DNA of 36,809 nt from Bacteroidota bacterium (GTDB lineage: Bacteria; Bacteroidota; Bacteroidia; Chitinophagales; UBA8649). Within the stretch, counting starts at the first letter, position 1. Each line of letters opens with the position of its first letter. The notes below the pieces were generated by a model. The model ran no database searches and was not told the DNA's origin. It was given only the letters and a program-made list of their open reading frames with translations. The stretch lies in contig PKDX01000049.1 of NCBI GenBank assembly GCA_002862745.1, positions 1-36,809 on the forward strand. Direction: 5' to 3'. This document shows positions 25,381-34,306 of the stretch, piece by piece. Position numbers and translations under genes: made by a program.

Positions 25381-27240
25381 TTATGCTCGTAATAGAATTT
25401 GCATAATTGTTCCCTTCTTGGAAGATGATTTTACGTAAATTTTTCCACGATGGTAGTCCTCAATAATACGCTTGGCTAAGGATAGACCAAGCCCCCACCC
25501 TCGTGTTTTTGTAGTATATCCAGGCTTGAAAATCTTACGATAAGAAGATCTTGGAATCCCACCACCAGTGTCCTCGATATCCACCATTACATGACTGCCT
25601 TTTTGATACGCATGAACCGTTATAGTTCCATCCCCTTGCATGGCATCTAAGGCATTTTTCATAACATTTTCTACTACCCATTCAAACAGGGGAACGTTTA
25701 TTTTGACGAGGGGTAGGTTTTTCGCATAATTCCCATAAAACACAACCCGCTCCGAGGAACGCAACCTCAGATAATTCATCATTTTTTCCAGCAAAGTCTC
25801 GAGGCGCTCATCGGATAAATCAGGTTTCGAACCAATTTTGGAAAATCGATCGGATATAAGCTGAAGTCGATTTACATCTTTTGTGATTTCCGGCAACATA
25901 CCGTACTTACCAGGATGATCCGCCTCTTCATCTTGCATCATAGAAATCCAGGCATCTAATGCAGAGATAGGTGTACCTAACTGATGGGCAGTCTCCTTAG
26001 CCATACCAATCCATACTCGATTTTGCTCTGCATTACGAGAGGAGTTAAATACAAAATATCCCACTATACCAAAGGCAATTATTGTGAGATAGAAAAAGAC
26101 CGGAAAGTATCGAAGCTGCTTATAGGTTGCCGAGTTATCATAATATACTTGATAGGACGCTCCTCCAATGTCAAGAGATATGGGCGCATTCGCTTTTCGC
26201 AAATCCTTTATCTCTTCTTGCAATCGATTGCCTGTGAGAGATGATATTTCATATTCATGGGCACTCACTGCTTGTCCCTTAGCGTCAACTACAATGATTG
26301 GAAAATCTGCACTTCGTTCAATATCCTCCAAAAAGGAGTTAAGTTGATTATAGGTGAGACTATTGTCGTAGTAAATCAAGAGATCGCGGTTACTCAAATG
26401 AATAGGAATGGGCTTGTTAATCGCTTGAAGCCGAAGTCTCAGCTTATTGATATCTGTCGTGTCTTCTGGATTAAATCCATGAACAATTAATGCATTATTA
26501 TCCTCATCGACTACAAGAATTGGAAACTCGGCATTGGCTTCGATCTCCTCTAAAAAGGCATTTAGTCTATTATTGATGAAGGCAACAAAACGCTTAAAAG
26601 AAGAGGAATAACTTTGATAAAGAATTTGGTACTTGCCCGAGTTGCCAAGATAAACCACATCTTGGAACAAAGTGTCGTGAGTGCGGCCTTCGGCATCTGT
26701 AAAAACAAAGCGGAACTCGTCATCTAAATACGATTCGATCTCCTCAATCCCCCCTTCGTTAAGTGCATCAATATCCTGATCATCCGGAAGATTACGAGCG
26801 GCCACTACCTGTTCTTCATCAGGGTCGTAGAGAAGCAATGGTATGGTGTTGTTGTTAAGAATAGCATCGAAGGAGACGTTACCTCCACAGTCTAGTAAGC
26901 GATTTTGAAACAACTCGTCATAGGTCTTTAATATCAAATTGAAATAGGACTCTTCGGATGCTTTTAAAGCAACCTCTAAAGCATCTCTTTCAGATTCTAT
27001 CGCTGCAATGTTCTGTATGCGCTTGGCCCAGACTTGCACTTGCATAACCTTTGTGCTATCTCTATCGTCTTGTATCGTACTGACATCCTTTACATGCAGC
27101 GCCCACTGCTCGGCTTTTAATCGTTCGTGTTTTTCTATATCATGGACAATAAATTGTAACCTAATCAAGGTAGCCAGCACCGCAATTCCTGCGATAATAA
27201 AGAGCGTAAATCGAAGAGAAAAAGGATACCTCAACATCAT
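25381..27240 (-). CDS. Sensor histidine kinase with tandem periplasmic sensor modules
   Basis: A membrane histidine kinase of 619 residues. One membrane segment is at about 9-29 and a second at about 380-398, so roughly 350 residues lie outside the cytoplasm. That part includes a predicted coiled helix (about 32-115), a first diverged module (about 124-218) and two clearly similar modules at about 228-302 and 303-378, each with FP-I-VVD near its start and YYDNSxTYxQL at its end. The kinase core has His419 in AKETAHQLGTPISAL, an N-box NVMKNALDAM, DTGGGIP and GWGLGLSLAKRI. The HQLGTP form of the H-box is typical of a Bacteroidota group. No response regulator is adjacent; a DUF2490 barrel gene follows. 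Confidence 0.92.
   Translation of the reverse strand: MMLRYPFSLRFTLFIIAGIAVLATLIRLQFIVHDIEKHERLKAEQWALHVKDVSTIQDDRDSTKVMQVQVWAKRIQNIAAIESERDALEVALKASEESYFNLILKTYDELFQNRLLDCGGNVSFDAILNNNTIPLLLYDPDEEQVVAARNLPDDQDIDALNEGGIEEIESYLDDEFRFVFTDAEGRTHDTLFQDVVYLGNSGKYQILYQSYSSSFKRFVAFINNRLNAFLEEIEANAEFPILVVDEDNNALIVHGFNPEDTTDINKLRLRLQAINKPIPIHLSNRDLLIYYDNSLTYNQLNSFLEDIERSADFPIIVVDAKGQAVSAHEYEISSLTGNRLQEEIKDLRKANAPISLDIGGASYQVYYDNSATYKQLRYFPVFFYLTIIAFGIVGYFVFNSSRNAEQNRVWIGMAKETAHQLGTPISALDAWISMMQDEEADHPGKYGMLPEITKDVNRLQLISDRFSKIGSKPDLSDERLETLLEKMMNYLRLRSSERVVFYGNYAKNLPLVKINVPLFEWVVENVMKNALDAMQGDGTITVHAYQKGSHVMVDIEDTGGGIPRSSYRKIFKPGYTTKTRGWGLGLSLAKRIIEDYHRGKIYVKSSSKKGTIMQILLRA
26107..26559 (-). repeat. 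Tandem duplication of a sensor module inside the histidine kinase gene
   Basis: Residues about 228-302 and 303-378 of the kinase align with each other: LEEIEANAEFPILVVDEDNN against LEDIERSADFPIIVVDAKGQ at the start, and YYDNSLTYNQL against YYDNSATYKQL at the end. The duplication is visible in the protein; the DNA has diverged, so it is not recent. Confidence 0.8.
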
Positions 27241-27394
27241 GATCTAGTGAATAGTTAACATAACGAATTTTATTGGATTCCATTGCGTTCAAAACAAGCA
27301 TTTCCCTTTAAAAATCGTAGATATACACGCTGATTTAAGCGGAAAATTGAAAATGAACAGCACATAAGCCAGGATTTTGCGCTTATTTTGCCCT

Positions 27395-28384
27395 ATGTCA
27401 ACCTTTAATCCAAGCGATATTGGCGTAAACAATGGGAATATCTTTGGATTTCCATACAACAAAGACGCTGCACAAATACATATCCTTCCCATAGCTTGGG
27501 AAGCTACCGCATCCTTTGGTAGAGGGTGCGCCCAATCCTATGAAGCCATTCGCCAGGCCTCGCTACAGTTGGATTTCTATGACGACAAGGGAGCATTTTG
27601 GAAGACCCCAGTATACATACATGAAGCCCTAGGAGAGATGCTGAACAACCAAGCAGCTCAAAAAGCAGCCAATCTGATTAATCATTTGGAAAATGGTGGT
27701 CAAATATTGGATAGAAAGGAGGAATTTGACGAAATCAACGCACTCTCCAAAGCTCTAAATGCACTCGTCGAAGAGCACTGTGGTAAGTTGATAAAACAGG
27801 AGAAAAAAATCATCATTTTGGGAGGCGATCACAGTGTTCCATTCGGATTGATTAGAGCACTTAGCAAAGATCAATCCTTTGGAATTCTACACTTTGATGC
27901 TCATGCGGATTTGAGACCGGGGTACGAGGGATTTACCTATTCCCATGCATCGATTATGCATCACGCAAGGCAACTTACCAACGTGGAATCCATCACCTCA
28001 GTCGGACTACGTGACATTTCACCTGGAGAAGTTAAAATTATTCGCAATGATACGCATATAAACGTATATAGCGACAAATATTTAGCTAATCAGCGGCTTG
28101 ATTTACGTCCATTTAGCGCGGTTATTGAAGAAATTCTAGCCAATCTACCCAAGAAAATTTACCTTTCCTTTGACGTCGATTGTCTCGACCCATCGCTTTG
28201 CCCAAACACCGGAACTCCTGTCCCTGGCGGACTTAGTTGGCATGAAATTCAAGCCTTTTTAGATGCCCTTTATCACAGCGATATTGACATCGTTGGCGCA
28301 GATCTTTGTGAGACGGGAAATCATCCTTGGGATGCCCAAGTAAGTGCTCGTATTTTGTATCAATTTATAGGATTATTATCCTGA
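27395..28384 (+). CDS. Agmatinase/arginase (ureohydrolase) family protein
   Basis: A 329-residue ureohydrolase with all binuclear manganese ligands: GGDHSVPFG (about 143-151), HFDAHADLR (about 167-175) and SFDVDCLDPSLCPNTGTPVPGG (about 259-280). The N-terminus (GVNNGNIFGFPY, then ILPIAWEATASFGRG) fits the Bacteroidota group usually labelled agmatinase, which releases urea and putrescine from agmatine, but formimidoylglutamase or another guanidino substrate is possible. ATG 27395 was chosen over an upstream TTG. The gene is divergent from the histidine kinase and convergent with the ABC exporter, with a single base between the stops. Confidence 0.88.
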   Translation: MSTFNPSDIGVNNGNIFGFPYNKDAAQIHILPIAWEATASFGRGCAQSYEAIRQASLQLDFYDDKGAFWKTPVYIHEALGEMLNNQAAQKAANLINHLENGGQILDRKEEFDEINALSKALNALVEEHCGKLIKQEKKIIILGGDHSVPFGLIRALSKDQSFGILHFDAHADLRPGYEGFTYSHASIMHHARQLTNVESITSVGLRDISPGEVKIIRNDTHINVYSDKYLANQRLDLRPFSAVIEEILANLPKKIYLSFDVDCLDPSLCPNTGTPVPGGLSWHEIQAFLDALYHSDIDIVGADLCETGNHPWDAQVSARILYQFIGLLS

Positions 28385-28385
28385 T

Positions 28386-30188
28386 TTACGACTGCGCCTT
28401 AACCATGGCCGCAAAACGGCCATTTTGAGCAACTAATTCTTCCCACGTTCCAAATTCTTGTATTACACCGTGGTGCAATACCATGATTTTATCGGCATTT
28501 TGAATAGTCGATAATCGATGGGCAATAACAAGGCTTGTTTGATTCTTTATGAGATTCTCTACAGCATGCTGAATGATTCGTTCAGTTTCGGTATCTATGG
28601 ACGAGGTAGCCTCATCCAAGATGAGCAATGCGGGGTCTTGAACTAAAGCTCGAACAAAGGATATCAGCTGCTTTTGTCCCATGGAAAGCATATTGCCCCG
28701 CTCTCCTACTTGGAAATCATAACCTCCTGGTAATTGCTCGATATATTCATGGGCACCTACAATTTTAGCTGCGCGAATGATCTGTTCTCGAGTTATTGAA
28801 GAGGACAACCGCACATTGTCCTCTATCGATCCCGAAAAGAGAAATACATCTTGTAAGACTACCGCCATTTGTCGCCTTAGATGCTTGAGGCTGTAAGATT
28901 CAAGCGGCTCGTCATCCACTGTAATGCTTCCTGAATCCAGCTCATAAAACCGCCCCAATACATTGATGATTGTTGTTTTACCTGACCCTGTAGAGCCCAC
29001 TATGGCAAGCGTCTCACCTGGCTCAACGGTAAATGATATTCCTTTGAGAACAGCTTCTTCTGGAACATAGCTAAAGTGAACCTTGTCAAAGACTACTTTT
29101 CCTTTGAGTGGTCGTTCATTCTGACCCCTATCCTCAATAACAAAATCCTTGTCCAATAGATCAAAGACACGATTTGAGGCCACTAGACCCATCTGTAAGA
29201 CATTGAACCGATCGGCAAGAAATCGGATGGGACGAAACAACATATTAATCAATAAGATGTAGGTAACCACCGTTCCTACACCACCTGGTTGCTTCACGAC
29301 TTGGAGACCATGATCCCATGTTATATAGTTCACATAAAGATTGCCATCTAATATGCTACTTGTACCCGTCCAAACCATCAATCCAATGGCAATTGAAAGC
29401 AGGATTTCTACGGTAGGGAAAAATATTGAATAGTACCATATAGCTCGAATATTAGCCTTTCTATGTGCCGCGTTGATGGAATCAAATTTTGAAAATTCTT
29501 GCGCTTCCGCACCAAAAACCTGAATAACGCGCATTCCACTAATTCGCTCCTGCAAAAAAGCATTTAGACGAGCCACTTGATTGCGGACATCTTGAAAAGT
29601 CACCTTAACCTTTTCCTTAAAAATGTACGTGGCATAAAGCAAAAACGGTAGACTAATCATACTCGCTAATGCTAATGGCCAGCAAAAGACGAGCATCGAA
29701 ACAATGATGACAATGAGCATTAGTATATCTGCAAAAATCAGAAGGATACCATTGGCAAAAATATCACTGATGGTCTCGGTATCATTGACCGTTCTCGTTG
29801 TACTTGTGCCAATTGGCGTGGTATCAAAATAGGTTAAACGCAACCGCATGACATGGCCAAATACACGATCTCTTAAATCCTTTACAACCGACTGACCCAA
29901 TACTTTAGAGCTGTAGGTAAAGGAAAAACGAAAGACCGCCTCGGTCACCAAAACCCCGATCAAAAGAAGAAACATCGTTAGAAGTCCTTCCTGATTCTTA
30001 GGCAGAATATAGTTGTCGATGGCATCCTGAACGAGATAGGCGCGCATAGGACCAAGAAAGGCCAAAAATATCGCTAGGACAAGGGCAGAGTAAAAAAGCA
30101 GCCGGTGTGGTTTGGATAAACCCAACACGCGCTTGAGCACCGCCAAGTCGATGACACTACCCGTTATATCTTGTCCTTTATTAGCCAT
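28386..30188 (-). CDS. ABC exporter, fused permease and ATPase (MsbA-like)
   Basis: A half-size type IV ABC exporter of 600 residues that works as a dimer and moves lipids or drugs across the inner membrane. The first ~340 residues hold six membrane helices; between the last two is an extra loop containing NLYVNYITWDHGLQVVKQPG. The ATPase part has Walker A GSTGSGKTT (near 399), the Q-loop VVLQDVFLF, a signature LSMGQ in place of LSGGQ, Walker B LLILDEATSSID and the switch His in IAHRLSTI. It overlaps the truA stop by 8 bases and is translated after it. Confidence 0.93.
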   Translation of the reverse strand: MANKGQDITGSVIDLAVLKRVLGLSKPHRLLFYSALVLAIFLAFLGPMRAYLVQDAIDNYILPKNQEGLLTMFLLLIGVLVTEAVFRFSFTYSSKVLGQSVVKDLRDRVFGHVMRLRLTYFDTTPIGTSTTRTVNDTETISDIFANGILLIFADILMLIVIIVSMLVFCWPLALASMISLPFLLYATYIFKEKVKVTFQDVRNQVARLNAFLQERISGMRVIQVFGAEAQEFSKFDSINAAHRKANIRAIWYYSIFFPTVEILLSIAIGLMVWTGTSSILDGNLYVNYITWDHGLQVVKQPGGVGTVVTYILLINMLFRPIRFLADRFNVLQMGLVASNRVFDLLDKDFVIEDRGQNERPLKGKVVFDKVHFSYVPEEAVLKGISFTVEPGETLAIVGSTGSGKTTIINVLGRFYELDSGSITVDDEPLESYSLKHLRRQMAVVLQDVFLFSGSIEDNVRLSSSITREQIIRAAKIVGAHEYIEQLPGGYDFQVGERGNMLSMGQKQLISFVRALVQDPALLILDEATSSIDTETERIIQHAVENLIKNQTSLVIAHRLSTIQNADKIMVLHHGVIQEFGTWEELVAQNGRFAAMVKAQS

Positions 30189-30960
30189 TATTCGTTGAAT
30201 CAGATGCTGTTGGCAAAACCTCTTCGTAGCTTATTCCGACTAAAAATAGACCTTGTGGCGGAGCTGTCAATGATTTTGGTAGAGGTTTTCCATCCTTTAA
30301 AGCAGATTCCCAATCAGTTAGTGAGATTTTCCCTTGACCGAGATCTGCTAGTCCACCAACTATGCGGCGAACCATATTATGTAAAAATCTTCGTGCGGTA
30401 ATCGTAAATACCAATTCGTCACCCTGCCTGTCCCATTGCGCTTGAACCACCTGGCATTGATAGTGCTCTTGACTTTCATCTCGCTTACTCATGGCCTGAA
30501 AGTCATCATATTTCAAAAGCATTTCCGATCCTTCCTTCATGCTCGTCCAATTCCATTGCTCAAAAGGTTGGACCCAGCGGTAGCGGTAGGTAAAGGGATT
30601 CCTCTTATTCGATATATAATACTTGTATGTTCTCCATCGGGCAGCATATCGAGCGTGAAAGTCTTCCGAAACGGGTGTACACTCATGTACAACGACTTCA
30701 TCGGGAAGCATTTTGTTTAACCGGTACAGCAGATTATCTATCTCCTTTTGCGCGTCAAAGTGAGCAACATAGTGCGACGCATGCACACCACGATCGGTTC
30801 GGCCACAGCCTGTTAACGTAATTTTCTCTTGCAATAACTTTTCTAAGTTTTCCTGGAGCACGCCTTGGACGGTTCTGTCTTCAGGCTGTACTTGCCAACC
30901 AAAAAAAGCTTGACCGTCATAGCTTAGTGTCAACTTATATCGTGAAACTTGCATCATCAT
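30181..30960 (-). CDS. truA: tRNA pseudouridine synthase A
   Basis: Converts uridines 38-40 of the tRNA anticodon stem to pseudouridine. The 259 residues include the opening strand YKLTLSYDGQAFFGWQVQP, the catalytic Asp56 in GCGRTDRGVHA, and the C-terminal RRFLHNMVRRIVGGL. Three consecutive ATG codons (30960, 30957, 30954) could serve as start. The gene is first in a pair with the ABC exporter, which overlaps it by 8 bases, and it is divergent from the DUF4293-like gene. Confidence 0.95.
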   Translation of the reverse strand: MMMQVSRYKLTLSYDGQAFFGWQVQPEDRTVQGVLQENLEKLLQEKITLTGCGRTDRGVHASHYVAHFDAQKEIDNLLYRLNKMLPDEVVVHECTPVSEDFHARYAARWRTYKYYISNKRNPFTYRYRWVQPFEQWNWTSMKEGSEMLLKYDDFQAMSKRDESQEHYQCQVVQAQWDRQGDELVFTITARRFLHNMVRRIVGGLADLGQGKISLTDWESALKDGKPLPKSLTAPPQGLFLVGISYEEVLPTASDSTNNG

Positions 30961-31005
30961 GACGAATGTACGGCACTTCAGTATCTTGTACTAAATTCTC
31001 GATTC

Positions 31006-31395
31006 ATGATTATTCAGCAAATCCATTCAATCTATCTCGGGATATCAACTGCACTGCTCATCCTTTTTTCAGCTACTGGAGAATTCAGTTTTGCGCACTT
31101 CAATGGTTCTTTGGATCGACCAGTAATCGTTACGCTTCTTTCCATTTTAGTCGCAGCGTTGTTAGTGCTCACCATTTTCCGTGGGGAGCGCCCAGATATT
31201 CAGTACCGAATGACCACGGTCATCCTTGGGCTTCTCATAGCAATCTGTCTTGTCATGCTATCCTTGGGTTTGACAACGCTTTCCCAATCTTGGATCAACC
31301 TGAGTCCCCTATCTGGACTTGTGCTTATTCTGCTGAGCCGTAGAAGAATTAATCAAACTATGCACAGTCAAAAACGAAGTGACTCATTCTCATGA
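31006..31395 (+). CDS. Small four-helix membrane protein, DUF4293-like
   Basis: A 129-residue membrane protein with four predicted helices. It starts MIIQQIHSIYLGISTALLIL and ends with LSGLVLILLSRRRI and a short polar tail. This layout resembles DUF4293, a Bacteroidota family of unknown function that, as I recall, often lies near truA and an ABC exporter, as here. The ATG at 31006 was chosen because the frame upstream encodes a His-rich stretch unlike the family and overlaps truA. Its stop overlaps the start of the next gene in ATGA. Confidence 0.7.
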   Translation: MIIQQIHSIYLGISTALLILFSATGEFSFAHFNGSLDRPVIVTLLSILVAALLVLTIFRGERPDIQYRMTTVILGLLIAICLVMLSLGLTTLSQSWINLSPLSGLVLILLSRRRINQTMHSQKRSDSFS

Positions 31396-32243
31396 TACTT
31401 CTCGCTGACGTTGGGGCAAGTAGTGCCAAAGTAGTCTATCTGGGGATGATGTTTCCCGTGGGAAGGTCTGTCCAAATGGTCTACAAAGGATTTAACCCCA
31501 CCTATGACACTGAAGAGGTGATTTATGAACGAATTAGTAGTTGGTCCACGCCAAAAGGCAGTAAACATGATGTACATTCTGTCATCTTTTACGGTGCGGG
31601 TTGCATGCAATTGGATCGCGCCCAAAAAGTATCTAGAGTGCTTAAACACCATTTTACCAATGCCTCAGTCAAGGTTCATTCTGATCTCCTTGCGCCGATT
31701 CATACCAACCAAAGTGAAGCAGGTTATTATGCCATTTTAGGGACAGGTTCTGTCGGTTGTTATTTTGATGGTCAATCCATCCATCTACTCCAACCTTCTT
31801 TAGGTTTTCTTATCAATGATACAGGAAGTGGTTTTCATATTGGAAAGGTATTTTTAACGCATTTGCTATCTGGCAATATAGCTCATAAACCATTGACTAC
31901 AGGTATTCAAGAAGAATGGGGCAATCCCCTTCAACAAGTCGACTGGGTTTCCGTTGAAAACGATTTAATCTTTCAATCAAGCGTGGCATCCATAGCAAAA
32001 ATCATTGCCGCTTATCAAGAAGATCCAAGCATTCGATCCGTCCTTCTTGAATGTTTCGAATTATGGGTAAACGACCTAGTCAAACATGGACAAGATCCTA
32101 TAAATAAATTACACCTCTCAGGGTCTGTGGGCTTCCACTTTAAAGGAGTTATTCAAGAAGTGCTTTCGGCAAAGGGCATTCAAATTGGCCAATGCATCGC
32201 TTCCCCTATGACTGTCCTAGAAAAGCGACTAAACGTTGCATAA
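31392..32243 (+). CDS. BadF/BcrA-family ATPase, divergent N-acetylglucosamine-kinase-like paralogue
   Basis: A 283-residue member of the ASKHA kinase fold. Phosphate loop 1 reads LLADVGASSAKVVYL, loop 2 LGTGSVGCYF, and the adenosine motif LHLSGSVGFHF. It aligns end to end with the gene at 34307-35161, but where that one has ADSGSMKCDW and GSEGSGSYFGK, this one has ADVGASSAKV and NDTGSGFHIGK. Loss of the usual DSGSTK-type loop and of the Glu before GSG suggests altered or lost catalysis, though the likely catalytic Asp (HSDLLA) remains. Normal members phosphorylate amino sugars such as N-acetylglucosamine. It overlaps the DUF4293-like stop by 4 bases; pfkA follows after 52 bases. Confidence 0.8.
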   Translation: MILLADVGASSAKVVYLGMMFPVGRSVQMVYKGFNPTYDTEEVIYERISSWSTPKGSKHDVHSVIFYGAGCMQLDRAQKVSRVLKHHFTNASVKVHSDLLAPIHTNQSEAGYYAILGTGSVGCYFDGQSIHLLQPSLGFLINDTGSGFHIGKVFLTHLLSGNIAHKPLTTGIQEEWGNPLQQVDWVSVENDLIFQSSVASIAKIIAAYQEDPSIRSVLLECFELWVNDLVKHGQDPINKLHLSGSVGFHFKGVIQEVLSAKGIQIGQCIASPMTVLEKRLNVA

Positions 32244-32295
32244 CACCCAATAATTAACGACATTTAACGCATAAAGTGATTATTACTTTAGAACC

Positions 32296-33276
32296 ATGAT
32301 CCAACCTAGCAAAATTGCCGTCCTCACCAGCGGAGGAGATGCACCAGGCATGAACGCTGCTTTACGAGCTACAGTGCGTACTATATCCTGGCACAAAAAG
32401 TTAGCCTACGGAGTATATCGTGGTTATGATGGTCTTATATCAAATGACATCAAATACCTAGATGCAAGATCAGTAAATCACATCTTGGGCCGCGGAGGAA
32501 CCATGCTTAAGTCGGCTCGTTCAGAGGGATTTCGAACAAAAGAAGGCCGTCAAACAGCCTTTGAAAACTTAAGTGCTCAAGGCATTGACAGCCTTATTGT
32601 TATCGGAGGAGACGGATCATTAACTGGAGCACACCTCATGCATGAGGAACACGGCATTCCAATTGTTGGCATACCGGCTACCATAGATAACGACTTAATG
32701 GGTACTGATGAATCCATTGGATTTGACACCGCACTGAATACAGCAGTTGAAGCCGTTGATAAAATTCGAGACACCGCGGCATCCCATAATAGGTTGTTCT
32801 TAATAGAAGTTATGGGACGAAACAGCGGCGAGATTGCCTTGGCAACCGGAATTGCAACGGGAGCCCTTGCCGTCATGACACCTGAAGAAGACCTTACTGT
32901 AGATGACCTTATTCAAAGTCTTGAACGAGGTCGTCGAAATAAAAAAACATCGAACATTGTTATTGTTGCTGAAGGCTATGGAAAAAATGGTGCCGAGAAT
33001 CTTGGTAAAGTAATTCAAGAACGAGCGGAGCTCTACGAAACAAAAGTCACGGTATTAGGACACATTCAACGTGGAGGCCAGCCATCCGTAAGAGATCGCT
33101 TATTGGCGAGTGAACTCGGCCATGCAGCAGTAGAAGCGCTTATGAATGGTAAAAAGGATATCATGGTGGGCCTAAAGCAAAGTAACATTGAGCACATCCC
33201 TATTTTGGAGGCCGTGCAAAGCAAAAAACATCTAAACCCAAATTATCTTCAACTTGTAAAAGAATTATCGATATGA
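32296..33276 (+). CDS. pfkA: ATP-dependent 6-phosphofructokinase
   Basis: Commits fructose 6-phosphate to glycolysis. The 326 residues show the ATP site TSGGDAPGMNA at 11-21 and IGGDGSLTGA near 102-111; GGDG (not GGDD) points to ATP rather than pyrophosphate as donor. The catalytic TIDNDLMGTD is near 128-137, preceded by GIPA where many members have GIPG. MGRNSGEIAL and GHIQRGGQPS follow further on. It overlaps gapA by 4 bases (ATGA), so the two glycolytic genes are coupled. Bracketing by two BadF-type kinase genes is noted elsewhere. Confidence 0.96.
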   Translation: MIQPSKIAVLTSGGDAPGMNAALRATVRTISWHKKLAYGVYRGYDGLISNDIKYLDARSVNHILGRGGTMLKSARSEGFRTKEGRQTAFENLSAQGIDSLIVIGGDGSLTGAHLMHEEHGIPIVGIPATIDNDLMGTDESIGFDTALNTAVEAVDKIRDTAASHNRLFLIEVMGRNSGEIALATGIATGALAVMTPEEDLTVDDLIQSLERGRRNKKTSNIVIVAEGYGKNGAENLGKVIQERAELYETKVTVLGHIQRGGQPSVRDRLLASELGHAAVEALMNGKKDIMVGLKQSNIEHIPILEAVQSKKHLNPNYLQLVKELSI

Positions 33277-34262
33277 AAAACATAGCTATCAATGGATTTG
33301 GACGTATTGGACGTCTGACATTCAGAAACTTAATGCAACGAAAGGACCTCAAGGTAACGGCCATAAACGACCTTACAGATATCAATACATTGGCCCACTT
33401 GCTAAAATACGACTCCGTTCAAGGGAAATATCCAGGAGAAGTGCATGTCGAAGGTAACGCACTTATTGTAGACGGACACAGCATTGAGATTACGGCTGAA
33501 AGAGACCCAAGCAACTTGCCTTGGAATAATCACAAAATTGACCTCGTTGTTGAATCAACAGGACGTTTTTTAACTACCGAGTTAGCTCAAAAGCATATTG
33601 ACGCCGGAGCTACGCGCGTTCTTCTTTCAGCACCAGCTAAATCAGCTGATATACCAACATTTGTCCTTGGTGTTAATGACAGTGGATTATCCGATCAGCC
33701 GATTGTGTCCAACGCTAGTTGTACAACAAATTGCGGTGCTCCCATGACCAAGGTTATTCATGATCACTTAGTCGTAGAACGTGGATTTTTAACTACCGTA
33801 CATGCCTACACTTCCGATCAAAACATTCTCGATGCACCGCACGCTGACTTGCGTCGTGCACGTGCTGCGGCTTTGAGCATTATTCCAACAAAAACGGGGG
33901 CCGCCAAGGCCATAGGTCTAGTTATGCCTTCAATGCAAGGAAAAATCGATGGTGTTGCTGCAAGAGTCCCAACACCAACGGGATCCTTCACTCAGATTTC
34001 ATTCCAAACGGAGAAAACAGCATCGATTGAAGAGATCATGCAATTCTTTAAAGAGGCTGCTGCAAGCAACCTAAAGGGTGTATTGGAATACTCTGAAGAC
34101 CCGCTAGTCTCTACAGATATTATTGGAAATCCACACTCTTGTATTTTTGACGCGACCTTAACTAAAGCGTCTGAAAACCTTATTACAGTATTTGGTTGGT
34201 ATGACAATGAGATGGGATATGCCACACGCATGGCAGATATGACGGAACGCATGACGGCGTAG
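33273..34262 (+). CDS. gapA: Glyceraldehyde-3-phosphate dehydrogenase, type I
   Basis: Oxidises glyceraldehyde 3-phosphate to 1,3-bisphosphoglycerate. The 329 residues have the NAD fold INGFGRIGRLTFRN, an INDLTD segment with the Asp expected for NAD rather than NADP, the active-site Cys near 150 in SNASCTTNCGAP, the catalytic His in VHAYTSDQ, and the C-terminal WYDNEMGYATR. It starts inside the pfkA stop codon region and is followed after 44 bases by the second BadF-type kinase gene. Confidence 0.96.
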   Translation: MKNIAINGFGRIGRLTFRNLMQRKDLKVTAINDLTDINTLAHLLKYDSVQGKYPGEVHVEGNALIVDGHSIEITAERDPSNLPWNNHKIDLVVESTGRFLTTELAQKHIDAGATRVLLSAPAKSADIPTFVLGVNDSGLSDQPIVSNASCTTNCGAPMTKVIHDHLVVERGFLTTVHAYTSDQNILDAPHADLRRARAAALSIIPTKTGAAKAIGLVMPSMQGKIDGVAARVPTPTGSFTQISFQTEKTASIEEIMQFFKEAAASNLKGVLEYSEDPLVSTDIIGNPHSCIFDATLTKASENLITVFGWYDNEMGYATRMADMTERMTA

Positions 34263-34306
34263 TCCCTTTCTTGTATTTTACCTTTCGAATCCTTTAACTA
34301 ACAATC

